A stretch of 64,000 nucleotides of DNA from Methanomassiliicoccales archaeon UBA147 (GTDB taxonomy: Archaea > Thermoplasmatota > Thermoplasmata > SG8-5): positions 1 through 64,000 of the forward strand of contig DAJR01000049.1 of the NCBI GenBank assembly GCA_002496385.1. The letters run 5' to 3'. Of this stretch, positions 10,040 to 18,908 are shown piece by piece. The notes under the pieces are model-generated. The model made no database searches and had not been told where the DNA came from. It saw only the letters and a program-made list of their open reading frames with translations. A program made the position numbers and the translations under genes. The number at the start of each line of letters is the position of its first letter. Position 1 is the first letter of the stretch.

Positions 10040-11356
10040 TCAGTATCCGCGGCTGTTCCTGCCGCCCATGCGCTCCCTTCTTCCGGGGCGCCCCGACCCC
10101 CGCCTCTGGACAGAACCGCTTCTGTTTCCGTCTGGCCTCTGCCTTACTTGGCCCTCCGGGCGCTGCCTCCTGGGTTGCGGTCTGATTGGCCTTTCTTCCG
10201 GCCCGAGGACGACATTGGCCATGTACGGTTTCTCGCTCACCACCGGGATTTGGAGTCTGATGAGCCTCTCGATGTCCCTTATGAATTCGCGCTCCTCGGG
10301 GCTGCACAGGGATATGGAAATGCCGCGGGTTCCCGCTCTCGCCGTCCTGCCGATGCGATGCACATAGGTCTCGGCAACATTCGGGATGTCATGGTTGATG
10401 ACATGGCTGATATCCTCTACGTCGATGCCCCTCGCGGCGATGTCGGTCGCCACCAGCACCCTGATTCGCCCTGTCTTGAAATCATCCATGGCCTTCGTGC
10501 GGGCTGTCTGGGCTTTGTTCCCGTGAATTCCGAGCGCTCCAATACCGGCCCGCCCGAGCAGTCTGACCAGTTTGTTGGCCCCGTGTTTTGTGCGTGTGAA
10601 GACGAGCGCCCTGGTGACGCTTTTGTCTTTCAGGATGTTGATTAGCACGGTGGATTTCTGCTTCATGTCGACCATCATCAGCCGCTGCTCGATAAGCTCG
10701 ACCACGGGTTTCTCCGGGGTCACGTCCACACGGACCGGGTCCCTGACCATACCCTTTGCCAGCTGGACCACCTTCGGGGGCATTGTGGCCGAAAGGAACA
10801 TTGTCTGCCTCTTTGCCGGGAGGTATCCCAGTATCCGGCGTACGTCCGGTATGAATCCCATGTCGAGCATGCGGTCCGCTTCGTCAAGCACGAATATCTC
10901 AACGTTTCGGAGACGGATATGGCCCTGGCCTATGAGGTCCAGCAGCCTTCCCGGTGTTGCCACCAGGATGTCCGCCCCCCGCGCCAGGTTCTTCACCTGC
11001 GGGCCCTGCCCGACGCCTCCGAATATCACCACTGAATGCACATCCAGGTACTTCGCGTAGGCGATCAGGTTGTCGTGAATCTGTGCAGCCAGTTCCCTGG
11101 TGGGCGTCACGATGAGCGCGCGCACATCGCCCCTTTCCCTCCGGCGCGGGTTCTTGGCCAGGTATTGGATTATCGGCAGCGCGAACGCTGCCGTCTTTCC
11201 GGTTCCCGTCTGGGCGCACCCCAGCAGGTCGCGGCCGGCCAGCAGAGGCGGTATCGCCTGGGCCTGGACCGGCGTGGGTACTTCGTAGTTCATGTCTCTC
11301 AATGCGTGGTGTATTGGCTCAATCAGGCCAAAATCCGTGAATTTCTGTTGGTTCAT
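10040..11356 (-). CDS. DEAD-box ATP-dependent RNA helicase (RhlE/DeaD-like)
   Basis: RNA helicase of 438 residues. Motifs are in order: Q motif (FTDFGLIEPI...YEVPTPVQ), motif I AQTGTGKT, Ia PTRELAAQ, II DEAD, III SAT, and the helicase C core with ARGIDVEDISHVINHD and HRIGRTARAG. The C-terminal tail is Arg/Gly/Pro-rich, as in RhlE-type helicases, and should bind RNA. The start at 11356 (MNQQKFTDF) matches family N-termini better than 11404. A TATA-like GCTTATAATAATACC on the minus strand at about 11388-11402 supports it. Expected role is RNA unwinding, possibly cold adaptation. Confidence 0.93.
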   Translation of the reverse strand: MNQQKFTDFGLIEPIHHALRDMNYEVPTPVQAQAIPPLLAGRDLLGCAQTGTGKTAAFALPIIQYLAKNPRRRERGDVRALIVTPTRELAAQIHDNLIAYAKYLDVHSVVIFGGVGQGPQVKNLARGADILVATPGRLLDLIGQGHIRLRNVEIFVLDEADRMLDMGFIPDVRRILGYLPAKRQTMFLSATMPPKVVQLAKGMVRDPVRVDVTPEKPVVELIEQRLMMVDMKQKSTVLINILKDKSVTRALVFTRTKHGANKLVRLLGRAGIGALGIHGNKAQTARTKAMDDFKTGRIRVLVATDIAARGIDVEDISHVINHDIPNVAETYVHRIGRTARAGTRGISISLCSPEEREFIRDIERLIRLQIPVVSEKPYMANVVLGPEERPIRPQPRRQRPEGQVRQRPDGNRSGSVQRRGSGRPGRRERMGGRNSRGY

Positions 11357-11433
11357 TTGGTAACCTTCGTTGCCAGTACCAAGTTGGGGTATTATTATAA
11401 GCAATCGGTCGGAGCGAAATCCTTTCCGGCACA

Positions 11434-11446
11434 GGCTTTATAATGC
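11434..11446 (+). promoter_or_regulatory. TATA box of the MATE gene at 11469
   Basis: GGCTTTATAATGC is centred about 28 bases before the ATG at 11469, fitting a leaderless transcript that diverges from the helicase gene. Confidence 0.5.
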
Positions 11447-11468
11447 CCTGGCAAATGCCTGAAACCGC

Positions 11469-12860
11469 ATGGCAGCGGGCAACCCACCGAGGAATCATCA
11501 GGGAGTCCAGACCCTTGTCGGCAATCCGAAGCAGGCAATAATGAAGCTTGCCTGGCCCATGATATTTGCCATGTCGGTCCAGACGCTTTACAACCTCGTG
11601 GATGCGTTCTGGGTGTCTGGCTTGGGCACGGACGCGCTATCGGCAGTCGGGCTGTTCTTCCCATTCTTCTTTATGATCATGGCTCTTGCAACGGGCATCG
11701 GCACGGGCGGCGGGGCAGCCATTTCAAGGCGCATCGGCGCGAAGGACAAGCAAGGGGCAGACAGCGTCGCCACCCACACGATGGTGTACACAGTGATAAT
11801 ATCGCTGGCCATGATGGTGCCGTTCCTCCTGTTCGCAAGGCCGCTGTTCCTGGCAATCGGGGCAGGCGACACAATCGATGATACCGTGGCATACAGCCAG
11901 GTTCTTTTTTCCGGCGTCACGGTGATATTCTTCGCAAATGTCGCCAACTCCCTTCTCAGGGCCGAGGGGGATGCCAAGAGGGCGATGGCCGCAATGCTGC
12001 TTGGCGGGGTCATCAACATCATCCTTGACCCGATAATGATATACAGCATGGGGCTCGGGGTCGCGGGCGCGGCGTGGGCCACGTTAATATCCATCGGCGT
12101 CTCGTCCATTCTGCTGTTCAGCTGGCTATTCCTGAAGAAGAATACGTTCGTAGATTTTCATTTCAGGGGGTTCCGGTTTGACCGCGGCATAACCAAGGAC
12201 ATATTCACCGTGGGGCTGCCCGCCTCGGTCCAGCAGCTCACAATGTCCATAAACATGCTCATCCTGAACATCATAATCGTCGGCATCGGCGGCACAGACG
12301 GCGTCGCGGTGCTGACCACCGGCTGGAGGATATCAACCTTCGGAATAATGCCGATAATGGGCATCGCCACGGCTGTGGTCTCTGTCTGCGGCGCAGCTTA
12401 CGGCATGCGGGATTTCGGAAAGATGGAGATTGCTCTCAACCACGCGATAAAGTTCGGGCTGGCCATCGAGATACTGGTTGCAGTGTCGATCCTGGTTTTG
12501 GCGGTGCCGATAACCGCGGTGTTCACGCAATCGGCCACCGGCCATCAGATCGCACCCGACCTCGTCAGATATTTCCACATCACCTGGCTGTTCCTGCCGG
12601 GTGTGGCATTGGGCATGCTCTCGAGCAGCATGTTCCAGGGCGCGGGAAAGGGCTGGAACGCGCTCGCCGTGACAATCCTCAGGACCGTGGTTCTCACACC
12701 CCCGCTCGCATACGGGCTTGCAGTGTGGGCAGGCATGGGCCTGGACGGGGTGTGGTGGGGGCTGGTGCTGGCCAATGTTGCCGGTTCAACGATATCTTTC
12801 CTTTGGGCCAAGGCTTACATCAGGAATCTGAAAAAAGGCGCGATGTCAGCCGCCTCTTGA
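11469..12860 (+). CDS. MATE family multidrug/Na+ efflux transporter
   Basis: Membrane protein of 463 residues with about twelve hydrophobic segments in two homologous halves. Typical MATE features include LAWPMIFAMSVQTLYNLVDA near the N-terminus, TGIGTGGGAAISRRIGA after the second helix, and MLIIG/TGWR elements in the second half. The family exports drugs or metabolites in exchange for Na+ or H+. A second MATE gene lies at 26997-28367; the two differ in their N-termini and are not recent duplicates. Confidence 0.92.
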   Translation: MAAGNPPRNHQGVQTLVGNPKQAIMKLAWPMIFAMSVQTLYNLVDAFWVSGLGTDALSAVGLFFPFFFMIMALATGIGTGGGAAISRRIGAKDKQGADSVATHTMVYTVIISLAMMVPFLLFARPLFLAIGAGDTIDDTVAYSQVLFSGVTVIFFANVANSLLRAEGDAKRAMAAMLLGGVINIILDPIMIYSMGLGVAGAAWATLISIGVSSILLFSWLFLKKNTFVDFHFRGFRFDRGITKDIFTVGLPASVQQLTMSINMLILNIIIVGIGGTDGVAVLTTGWRISTFGIMPIMGIATAVVSVCGAAYGMRDFGKMEIALNHAIKFGLAIEILVAVSILVLAVPITAVFTQSATGHQIAPDLVRYFHITWLFLPGVALGMLSSSMFQGAGKGWNALAVTILRTVVLTPPLAYGLAVWAGMGLDGVWWGLVLANVAGSTISFLWAKAYIRNLKKGAMSAAS

Positions 12861-13150
12861 ATCGTCGCAGGGCTCGTCCTCCGGTAATTCATCGCTATCA
12901 AAATGGTGGAATTACCGGCCATACGCATTGGGAGAAAATGCAATTTATTGACTACCCATGGCGAATGCTCTGGAATATTATACATACATTCGCATTCACC
13001 GATTGCTTGCAGAATGTACTATACTGCTGCGACCCTCGAATTTCCAAGAAGTCGCTCCCGGGAGGGAATGCTACGTGGCTGGTTGTTGAGAACCGCATTC
13101 GATACTTGCCTGGCATACGGCCAGGCAAGTATAGGCCCCCAGCCCCTATA
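12861..13150. other. Non-coding gap rich in inverted repeats between convergent genes
   Basis: No supported ORF lies between the MATE and HerA stops (290 bases). The gap holds several perfect inverted repeats: CCGGTAATT 12881-12889 with AATTACCGG 12910-12918; GCGAATG 12961-12967 with CATTCGC 12987-12993; and a 13-bp hairpin at 13102-13132. It may encode a structured RNA or be a double terminator region. I recognise no known RNA family. Confidence 0.5.
13102..13132. terminator. Perfect 13-bp hairpin downstream of herA
   Basis: ATACTTGCCTGGC (13102-13114), a 5-base loop, then the exact complement GCCAGGCAAGTAT (13120-13132). It lies 18 bases beyond the HerA stop codon at the end of two convergent genes, where it could aid termination or stabilise the 3' end. 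No long U tract follows on either strand. Confidence 0.5.
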
Positions 13151-14683
13151 TCAATCTTCTATTATCTTCACGGACTCGCCGCCATGCCGCGTCTCTCTGG
13201 GTCTCACTCGCACGAAGAGGGGCACCTGGACCCCGCCGCCGCAGACGATGGCCACGCCGACAGGCAGCTGCTGAATCTCCTCTGTCACGCCGGTCGTCAG
13301 GCCCTCGACGGACGATATCACGGCCTTCAGGTCAAGGGGGTTGGTTATCTTCAATATTATCTGAGTGCCGCACTGGCTAAGCACGTTCTTGTCCACCTTT
13401 GCGGCTCTCTGTGTGATTATCACGAGGCCGAGGCCGAACTTCCTTCCTTCCGAGGCAATGGTCCTCATTATCTTGGAGCAGGCGGTCGTGCCCTGCTGCG
13501 GGCAGTAATTGTGCGCCTCCTCCGTGACCACCAGCATCGGCGGGATGGCATTTATCTTGCGCATCTCGAAGAGCGAGGTAAGGACACGATTCACGATAAG
13601 GCCGGAGATCTCCGGCGCGGTGCCTCTGAGGTTCAGAATTGTCATGCTTCCCTTCTTCACGAGCTCGTCAAGCTTTGTCCCTCTCTCGGCGAAGATGTTA
13701 ATCTCATCAAGGTACTGAAGCTCCTGGATCAGGTTGGCGTTCTGCGCATCCTCCTGCGCCTCGAGCGTCCGGACGATGTCCTTCATCGAGAATGTCTGCT
13801 TGTTGACCTTGATCATCTCCAGGACCTTCTTCATTGCAGGGAGGGCGTGCCTCATGTTCTTCACATTGGTGAGGGCCAGGATGTCCCGTGCCTCGAGGTT
13901 CCCGAGGGTGAATTTGAGCGGCTTCGCGTCCTTGTTGACCTTTGTGTCGGGAGAGAATTCGGAGATCTGGTCAGCGTATCCCCGGGGCTTCACGCCGAAC
14001 TTCTCGTTGAACTCCGAGCCCTTGCCGGCCTCTCTGAGGGAGCTGTACTCCCCGTGCGGGTCGATAATCATGACGGTGACATCGTGCTTCAGAAGTTCCT
14101 CGACCAAAACTCCTGTCATATAGCTCTTGCCTCCGCCGGTCTTCGCAAGTATGCTCACGTGCTTCTGGACCATCTCGTTGATGTCCAGCTGGATGTGAAT
14201 ATCGTGGCCGTTCAGCAGGCCGATGTAGGCGCCGGTCTTGTCGCTGTGCTTCAGCCCTATGACCTTGGATATCAACGCATCGTCGGCGCGTGAGATTGTC
14301 GAGCCTGCCTTGAACGGGGCCTTCGGTGTCTGGAGCAGGCCGCGCTCGTCCCTGTAACCGATGATGGTGATGTTGGCCAGGACCTTTTCCTCGATGTCCA
14401 TAGCCTCACCGTGGGACATCAGGATGGCCTTGTCCAGCGAGAGGTTGGTCTTCCTCTCCATGCCGTCCACCTGCCCCAGGACCGGGCCGCATGTCTCGTG
14501 CGGGATCTGGACGTACTCTCCCTTCTCGAGGGGCGCCATCACGCTGCATTTGAGGTTCGCGGTCCCGACATCCCCGTACACGATGCCTATCATCCCGGAA
14601 TTGTCCTGGGTCTCCGCCATCTCGTCATAATCGGAGCGGGCTTCCTCTATGGTGTCATCCCTAGAATCCATGTCCAATTGCAT
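13151..14683 (-). CDS. herA: HerA-type bipolar DNA helicase/translocase
   Basis: FtsK/HerA-superfamily ATPase of 510 residues that normally works with NurA and Mre11-Rad50 in DNA end resection. An N-terminal HAS-barrel-like domain (about 30-130) precedes the ATPase core. Walker A is AKTGGGKSY (about 180-188), with IIDPHGEYSS after it, Walker B MLVVTEEAHNYCP and a sensor-like LVIITQRAAKVDKNVL. No nurA, mre11 or rad50 is adjacent, unlike the common archaeal arrangement. A TATA-like GTATAAATATG (14716-14726, read on the minus strand) is suitably placed for the start at 14683. Confidence 0.9.
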   Translation of the reverse strand: MQLDMDSRDDTIEEARSDYDEMAETQDNSGMIGIVYGDVGTANLKCSVMAPLEKGEYVQIPHETCGPVLGQVDGMERKTNLSLDKAILMSHGEAMDIEEKVLANITIIGYRDERGLLQTPKAPFKAGSTISRADDALISKVIGLKHSDKTGAYIGLLNGHDIHIQLDINEMVQKHVSILAKTGGGKSYMTGVLVEELLKHDVTVMIIDPHGEYSSLREAGKGSEFNEKFGVKPRGYADQISEFSPDTKVNKDAKPLKFTLGNLEARDILALTNVKNMRHALPAMKKVLEMIKVNKQTFSMKDIVRTLEAQEDAQNANLIQELQYLDEINIFAERGTKLDELVKKGSMTILNLRGTAPEISGLIVNRVLTSLFEMRKINAIPPMLVVTEEAHNYCPQQGTTACSKIMRTIASEGRKFGLGLVIITQRAAKVDKNVLSQCGTQIILKITNPLDLKAVISSVEGLTTGVTEEIQQLPVGVAIVCGGGVQVPLFVRVRPRETRHGGESVKIIED

Positions 14684-14779
14684 CCCATCCTGCTGACCAA
14701 TATATATGTGAATCCGTATAAATATGTTGGTATTGGCGGTGTTCAGTCCCCCAATACCGGAACCGTCGCTCTCTCTCTT

Positions 14780-15844
14780 TCATAGTTTCCAGTAAGGCCG
14801 CAGCTCGCCCCTGAGCGACTCCAGCATGCTGTTTGTCGCCCTGGCGAGCGATTCCTCGCTCGTGGCGGGATTGCGGCGTGGCTGTTTCGGGCAGAATGCC
14901 TTGTAATCCGTTTCGAGCGCTTCGGAGCCGCATAATTGAGCCAGCCAACCGTATGTGGCCCAATCCCCATACCCGCTCACCGTCATGTCAAGCAGGCATC
15001 CCGCCGTACCAAGCGCCAGGTCCCTGGTTCGGCGCGAGACCATGTTCAGCCCATCCAGGTCCAATCCGAGCATCGTCAAGTCGTCTCCGTAGAATGGGTC
15101 TGAACCGCCGTTGCGGATGACGAACTCGGGCGCGAACTCCCTGGCCACCGGCTCGATTATCGCGTCGAATGCCTGGGTGTAGTTACGTGCTCCGGAGAGC
15201 GGGGGCATAGGGATGTTGACCGTGAACCCCTTACCTTCTCCCTCTCCGGTCTCCCAGACAAAGCCCTTCCCCGGGTAGATTGTTCTCGGGTCTTGATGAA
15301 TGGAAATGAAAAGTATGCGCGGGTCGTCGAGGAAGATGTCCATGGTCCCGTTTCCCTGGTGTGCGTCCGTGTCGAGCACCATCACCCTGCCGAGTCCGTG
15401 TCTCTCGACGAGTGCCTTCGCGGCAATCGCCACATCGTTGAAGATGCAGAACCCCTCTCCGAAGTTCCTCCCAGCATGGTGAAACCCACCGAATGTATGC
15501 GCGGTAGAATTTTCTCTGTCCAAAATGTACTTGGCTGCCTGAAGCCCGGACCCGGCGATAAGGCGCTGTGCCTCGACTGCCCCGTCCGTCACAGGCGTGT
15601 CGATGCTGAGCCACCCCCCGTCCTTTCTGAGCCTTTCAACGGTGTCAAGGTATTCCCAGCTGTGGGCGAGCATGAGGTCCCGGTCAGTGGCCGGGATCGG
15701 CGGGATGAGCGTGCAATTCGGAAGGATGTCCGCTTTGTCCAGCAACCCGATGAAGTCCCTGAACCTGGTACCGGTCAATGGATGCCCTGGACCCAAATCG
15801 AATTTGCCGAGTTCGTCACTGTAAAACAGCGGAATCGTGGCCAA
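14780..15844 (-). CDS. Histone deacetylase family (HDAC/AcuC-like) Zn hydrolase
   Basis: Protein of 354 residues with the arginase/HDAC fold signatures: FGGFHHAGRNFGEGFCIFND (catalytic His pair and Gly-Phe-Cys), DTDAHQGNGT (zinc Asp and His) and RNGGSDPFYGDDL (second zinc Asp). The HQGNG form resembles class IV (HDAC11-like) rather than the HHGNG of class I/II. The substrate could be acetyl-lysine on chromatin proteins or an acetylpolyamine; the sequence does not decide. It lies 20 bases downstream of a small coiled-coil gene and is probably co-transcribed with it. Confidence 0.88.
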   Translation of the reverse strand: MATIPLFYSDELGKFDLGPGHPLTGTRFRDFIGLLDKADILPNCTLIPPIPATDRDLMLAHSWEYLDTVERLRKDGGWLSIDTPVTDGAVEAQRLIAGSGLQAAKYILDRENSTAHTFGGFHHAGRNFGEGFCIFNDVAIAAKALVERHGLGRVMVLDTDAHQGNGTMDIFLDDPRILFISIHQDPRTIYPGKGFVWETGEGEGKGFTVNIPMPPLSGARNYTQAFDAIIEPVAREFAPEFVIRNGGSDPFYGDDLTMLGLDLDGLNMVSRRTRDLALGTAGCLLDMTVSGYGDWATYGWLAQLCGSEALETDYKAFCPKQPRRNPATSEESLARATNSMLESLRGELRPYWKL

Positions 15845-15864
15845 AGTTCACCCGGACCGCGGAT

Positions 15865-16101
15865 TCAGTATGTTCTTCTCCCTTCTACCCTGTCTGCCTT
15901 ATCCCTCAGTTGCCTGGCTTTGGCGCGCAGTTTGGTGATTTCCATCTCTTTCTTCTGGATCTTCGCCTCGACCTTGGCAGCGTTGGCGCGCAGTTTGGCG
16001 GCTTTCGCCTGCGCCTTCGCCTGCTTTTGCATCTGTTTGGCGTTTTTCACTGCCTGGTTCGCCTCTCGCTTGGCAATTTTTGCATCTTTCACTTCGTTCA
16101 T
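15865..16101 (-). CDS. Small Lys/Ala-rich coiled-coil protein
   Basis: Protein of 78 residues, almost wholly helical and rich in Ala, Lys, Gln and Glu (for example NAKQMQKQAKAQAKAAKLRA), so a coiled coil or a basic nucleic-acid-binding helix. No family recognised. The ATG at 16101 is preferred over 16167 because the minus-strand TATA-like GTTTTATATCGG (16128-16140) lies between them. It precedes the HDAC-like gene in the same direction, so it may be a chromatin-type partner; that is inference. Confidence 0.6.
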   Translation of the reverse strand: MNEVKDAKIAKREANQAVKNAKQMQKQAKAQAKAAKLRANAAKVEAKIQKKEMEITKLRAKARQLRDKADRVEGRRTY

Positions 16102-16225
16102 AATGACCCGTGTCCAGTATATTCCATTTCCGATATAAAACTTCGCAACACCCCCGGCGCGGGCCAAATGAAAATCCCATGCGGTTAGCTTATTTGTAAT
16201 CAGATACAGGCAGCAGAAGGCGTTA

Positions 16226-17524
16226 TCAGGCGCCCTTGTTCACGAAGTCGCATATTTTCCGTGTGGCATCGAGGGTCTTGCCACAGTACATCTCCAGGAA
16301 CTTCTCGGGCAACTGCTCGTGAAGTGGGATGGCCTCGCTGGCCGCAAGGGCCTTCGAGCCGTCGAAATTCACGTAGGAAATGCGGAATGTGAGCTCCTCG
16401 TCCGGTCTTGAGAACGCCGAGCCCGGCACGCAGGCCACATGTGTTTCATTGAGTATTGCCTCGCAGAGTTCCTTGTTGGTGTTGATTCCGCGTTTCTCCA
16501 TGCTGTCAGCCAAAGGAGAGAAATCCGGGAACAGGTAGAAGCCCCCCTCGGGTGGGTGCACCCTGGCACCGGAATCCCTCAGCATATCCGCGCATCTGCC
16601 GCTGACGTCCCTGAATATGCGCCTCACCTGCCATAGATAACGCTCAAGCTCTATGCCTCCTTTGAATGCTGTGACAGCGGCCCACTGTATCGGGCTGGAA
16701 ACCGAAGTATAGGTCTGGCTCGCAGCGTCAGCTATCGCATCCCTGAGCCAATCGAGATTGTCCGGGAAGGAGAAAGTTCCGAGCCTCCATCCGCCCGCCG
16801 CGCACCATTTTGACAGGCCGGAACTGATGATGGTCCCCTCCGGGTAGTACTTGGCCACCGATACATGCTCTCCCTTGTGGTGGATCTGGGCATATATCTC
16901 GTCCGAGAGGAGTATCACCTCGTACTTCCTGGCGACGGTGGCGATATCCTTCAGCTCCTCTGCCGAGTAGCTGCCGCCGTCTGGATTTCCCGGGTAGCAC
17001 AGGACCACGATGCGCGGGCGGAAAGTGTCATGCTCGCTCTCGCACAGCTCGGCAAGTTTGGCGGCGCTCATGTGCCACTTGTCCTCGAATGTTGTATTGA
17101 TCAATTGAACTTGGCGGCCGATGAGCTGCGCCTGGGGCACGTAAGTCACCCAGCAAGGCGTCGGAACCACTATTTCACCATAAAATGAAAGCTGGAGCAG
17201 GTACATGAGCATCTTGGAGCCAGGTCCTATAATCACATTGTCGGGGTTGACCTTTACCTGGTCCTTGTGCCAGTGATAGTCCGCGACAGCCTTCCTGAGC
17301 TCGGGCAGACCCTTGACCGGAAGATAGCTCCGCTCGGTCGCGTGCATCTTGAGGGACTGGACCGCAAAATTTGGGACCGGAAACGGGGATTCGCCGATCC
17401 CCAGGTTGAAAACCTCGATGCCCTCTTTCTTCATCTGCTTGCACCTGTCGTTGAGTGCCAGGGTCGGTGACGCGCCCAGGCCGCGCAGGTTGAGGTTCAG
17501 GCTGACATGTTTTTGGTTGTTCAT
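16226..17524 (-). CDS. Class I/II pyridoxal-phosphate aminotransferase
   Basis: Fold-type I aminotransferase of 432 residues, probably aspartate or aromatic aminotransferase-like. It shows FNLGIGESPFPVP near the N-terminus, the NPDGG turn after LCYPG, LLSDEIYAQIH (PLP Asp and Tyr), the Schiff-base Lys in SSGLSKWCAAGGWRLG and the C-terminal substrate Arg in LTFRISYVNFDG. The start at 17524 has GTGATC, a Shine-Dalgarno-like sequence, just upstream. An upstream ATG at 17554 would add ten residues and cannot be excluded. Confidence 0.88.
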   Translation of the reverse strand: MNNQKHVSLNLNLRGLGASPTLALNDRCKQMKKEGIEVFNLGIGESPFPVPNFAVQSLKMHATERSYLPVKGLPELRKAVADYHWHKDQVKVNPDNVIIGPGSKMLMYLLQLSFYGEIVVPTPCWVTYVPQAQLIGRQVQLINTTFEDKWHMSAAKLAELCESEHDTFRPRIVVLCYPGNPDGGSYSAEELKDIATVARKYEVILLSDEIYAQIHHKGEHVSVAKYYPEGTIISSGLSKWCAAGGWRLGTFSFPDNLDWLRDAIADAASQTYTSVSSPIQWAAVTAFKGGIELERYLWQVRRIFRDVSGRCADMLRDSGARVHPPEGGFYLFPDFSPLADSMEKRGINTNKELCEAILNETHVACVPGSAFSRPDEELTFRISYVNFDGSKALAASEAIPLHEQLPEKFLEMYCGKTLDATRKICDFVNKGA

Positions 17525-17590
17525 GAAGATCACTTGTGGGACGTCAGGGAACATCCTTCTACTTCATTAAGATTTTGAAGAATTCAATAA

Positions 17591-17601
17591 TCATTTATAC
17601 G
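17591..17601 (+). promoter_or_regulatory. TATA box of the methylthiotransferase gene
   Basis: CATTTATACGG is centred about 26 bases before the ATG at 17622, which supports that start over the upstream in-frame TTG at 17610. Confidence 0.5.
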
Positions 17602-17621
17602 GGGCGGCCTTGGCAATACCC

Positions 17622-18857
17622 ATGAAAGTACTGGTTGAGGCATATGGCTGCACCCTGAACCGAGGCGAGGCCGAGGAGTTCGAGGACGGGCTGCTGGCAA
17701 TGGGGCATCAACTGGCTCGAAGCCCCGAGGACGCAGGCGCCATTGTGATATTCACCTGCGGCGTCATAGAAACCACCGAAAGGCACATGCTCAAAAGGAT
17801 ATCCGAAATGTCACAACTGGCCGGTAAGAAACTCATAGTTTGCGGTTGCCTCCCCAACATCTCCCCGGCTCGGATTCTGAAGGCAGCCCCGCATGCTTAT
17901 ATGTTCGACACGGCCGGGCACATGGCCGCCCTGAATCTCTTCCACGAAGATGCCAACCCCACTCCAGCGGCCCCTACTTCCGACGCAGTCGGGATTCTGC
18001 CGCTCGCCACCGGGTGCGACGGAGCGTGCACGTACTGCGTCACGAAAAACGCACGCGGGCCGTTGCGGAGCCGGCCGCCGGGCAAACTTGCTGACAGGAT
18101 GAAAGAACTCGTCGGGCGCGGGTGTGCTGAGATCCAGCTATGCGCCCAGGATACGGCGATTTACGGCACGGACATCGGGGAAGGCATGCACAGCCTGGTC
18201 GAGGTTCTGAGCAGGATTGAGGGAAACTACATGATGCGCATCGGCATGATGAATCCGGCGAGCCTGCTTCTTCGCAAGGAAAGTGTGCTCCAAGCGTTCG
18301 AGCATCCCAAGGTATTCAAGTTCCTTCATCTCCCTGTCCAGTCGGGCTCGGATAGTGTATTGGCGCGGATGAACCGCCGTCACAACGCGTTGGAGTTTGA
18401 AGAGTTGGTTGCCGAGTTAAGAACCCGTTTTCCCCGGATGAGCCTCTCGACCGACATAATCGTGGGCTTTCCCGGTGAAACAGACAGGGATTTTGACCTG
18501 AGCCTCCGCATTGTGAATAAGATGAAGCCAGACATTATCAACATCACGCGATTTTCATCCAGACCCGGCACCGAAGCCCACAGAATGAAGGACAAAGTGC
18601 CTAGCCGCATAGCCAAGGATCGGTCCCGCATACTCACAGAACTGAGATTCTCGCTGACCGAGACCAACTATGATGCATTCAAAAATCAAACAATGCTGGC
18701 GCTGGCCACCGAGAGACGGGTGGAAGGCACCACATTTCTCAGAACCACGGAATACAAACCCGTGGTGGTGGCCGGAAACCTTGAGCTCGGCAGATGGTAT
18801 AATGTCACAATAACGGAGAGAGAGCGCACCCATCTCTGCGGAGAGATTGAAAATTAA
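17622..18857 (+). CDS. tRNA t6A37 methylthiotransferase (MtaB/CDKAL1 type)
   Basis: Radical-SAM enzyme of 411 residues that should convert t6A to ms2t6A at position 37 of tRNA. An N-terminal UPF0004 domain carries the first cluster cysteines (EAYGCTLN, FTCGVIE, VCGCLPN). The radical-SAM motif CDGACTYC follows, and a C-terminal TRAM-like domain ends the protein (about 350-411). The archaeal/eukaryal MiaB-like (e-MtaB) class fits best. It diverges from the aminotransferase gene. Confidence 0.9.
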   Translation: MKVLVEAYGCTLNRGEAEEFEDGLLAMGHQLARSPEDAGAIVIFTCGVIETTERHMLKRISEMSQLAGKKLIVCGCLPNISPARILKAAPHAYMFDTAGHMAALNLFHEDANPTPAAPTSDAVGILPLATGCDGACTYCVTKNARGPLRSRPPGKLADRMKELVGRGCAEIQLCAQDTAIYGTDIGEGMHSLVEVLSRIEGNYMMRIGMMNPASLLLRKESVLQAFEHPKVFKFLHLPVQSGSDSVLARMNRRHNALEFEELVAELRTRFPRMSLSTDIIVGFPGETDRDFDLSLRIVNKMKPDIINITRFSSRPGTEAHRMKDKVPSRIAKDRSRILTELRFSLTETNYDAFKNQTMLALATERRVEGTTFLRTTEYKPVVVAGNLELGRWYNVTITERERTHLCGEIEN

Positions 18858-18908
18858 ACAAAAAGCAAAAGGAAAATTTGGGCCGGCCCGAAGCAGGCCC
18901 GTTCCTGT

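Noticed and set aside
12725..14293. 522-codon plus-strand ORF
   Set aside because: It lies antisense to herA and has no family features; herA shows clear ATPase motifs and a promoter.
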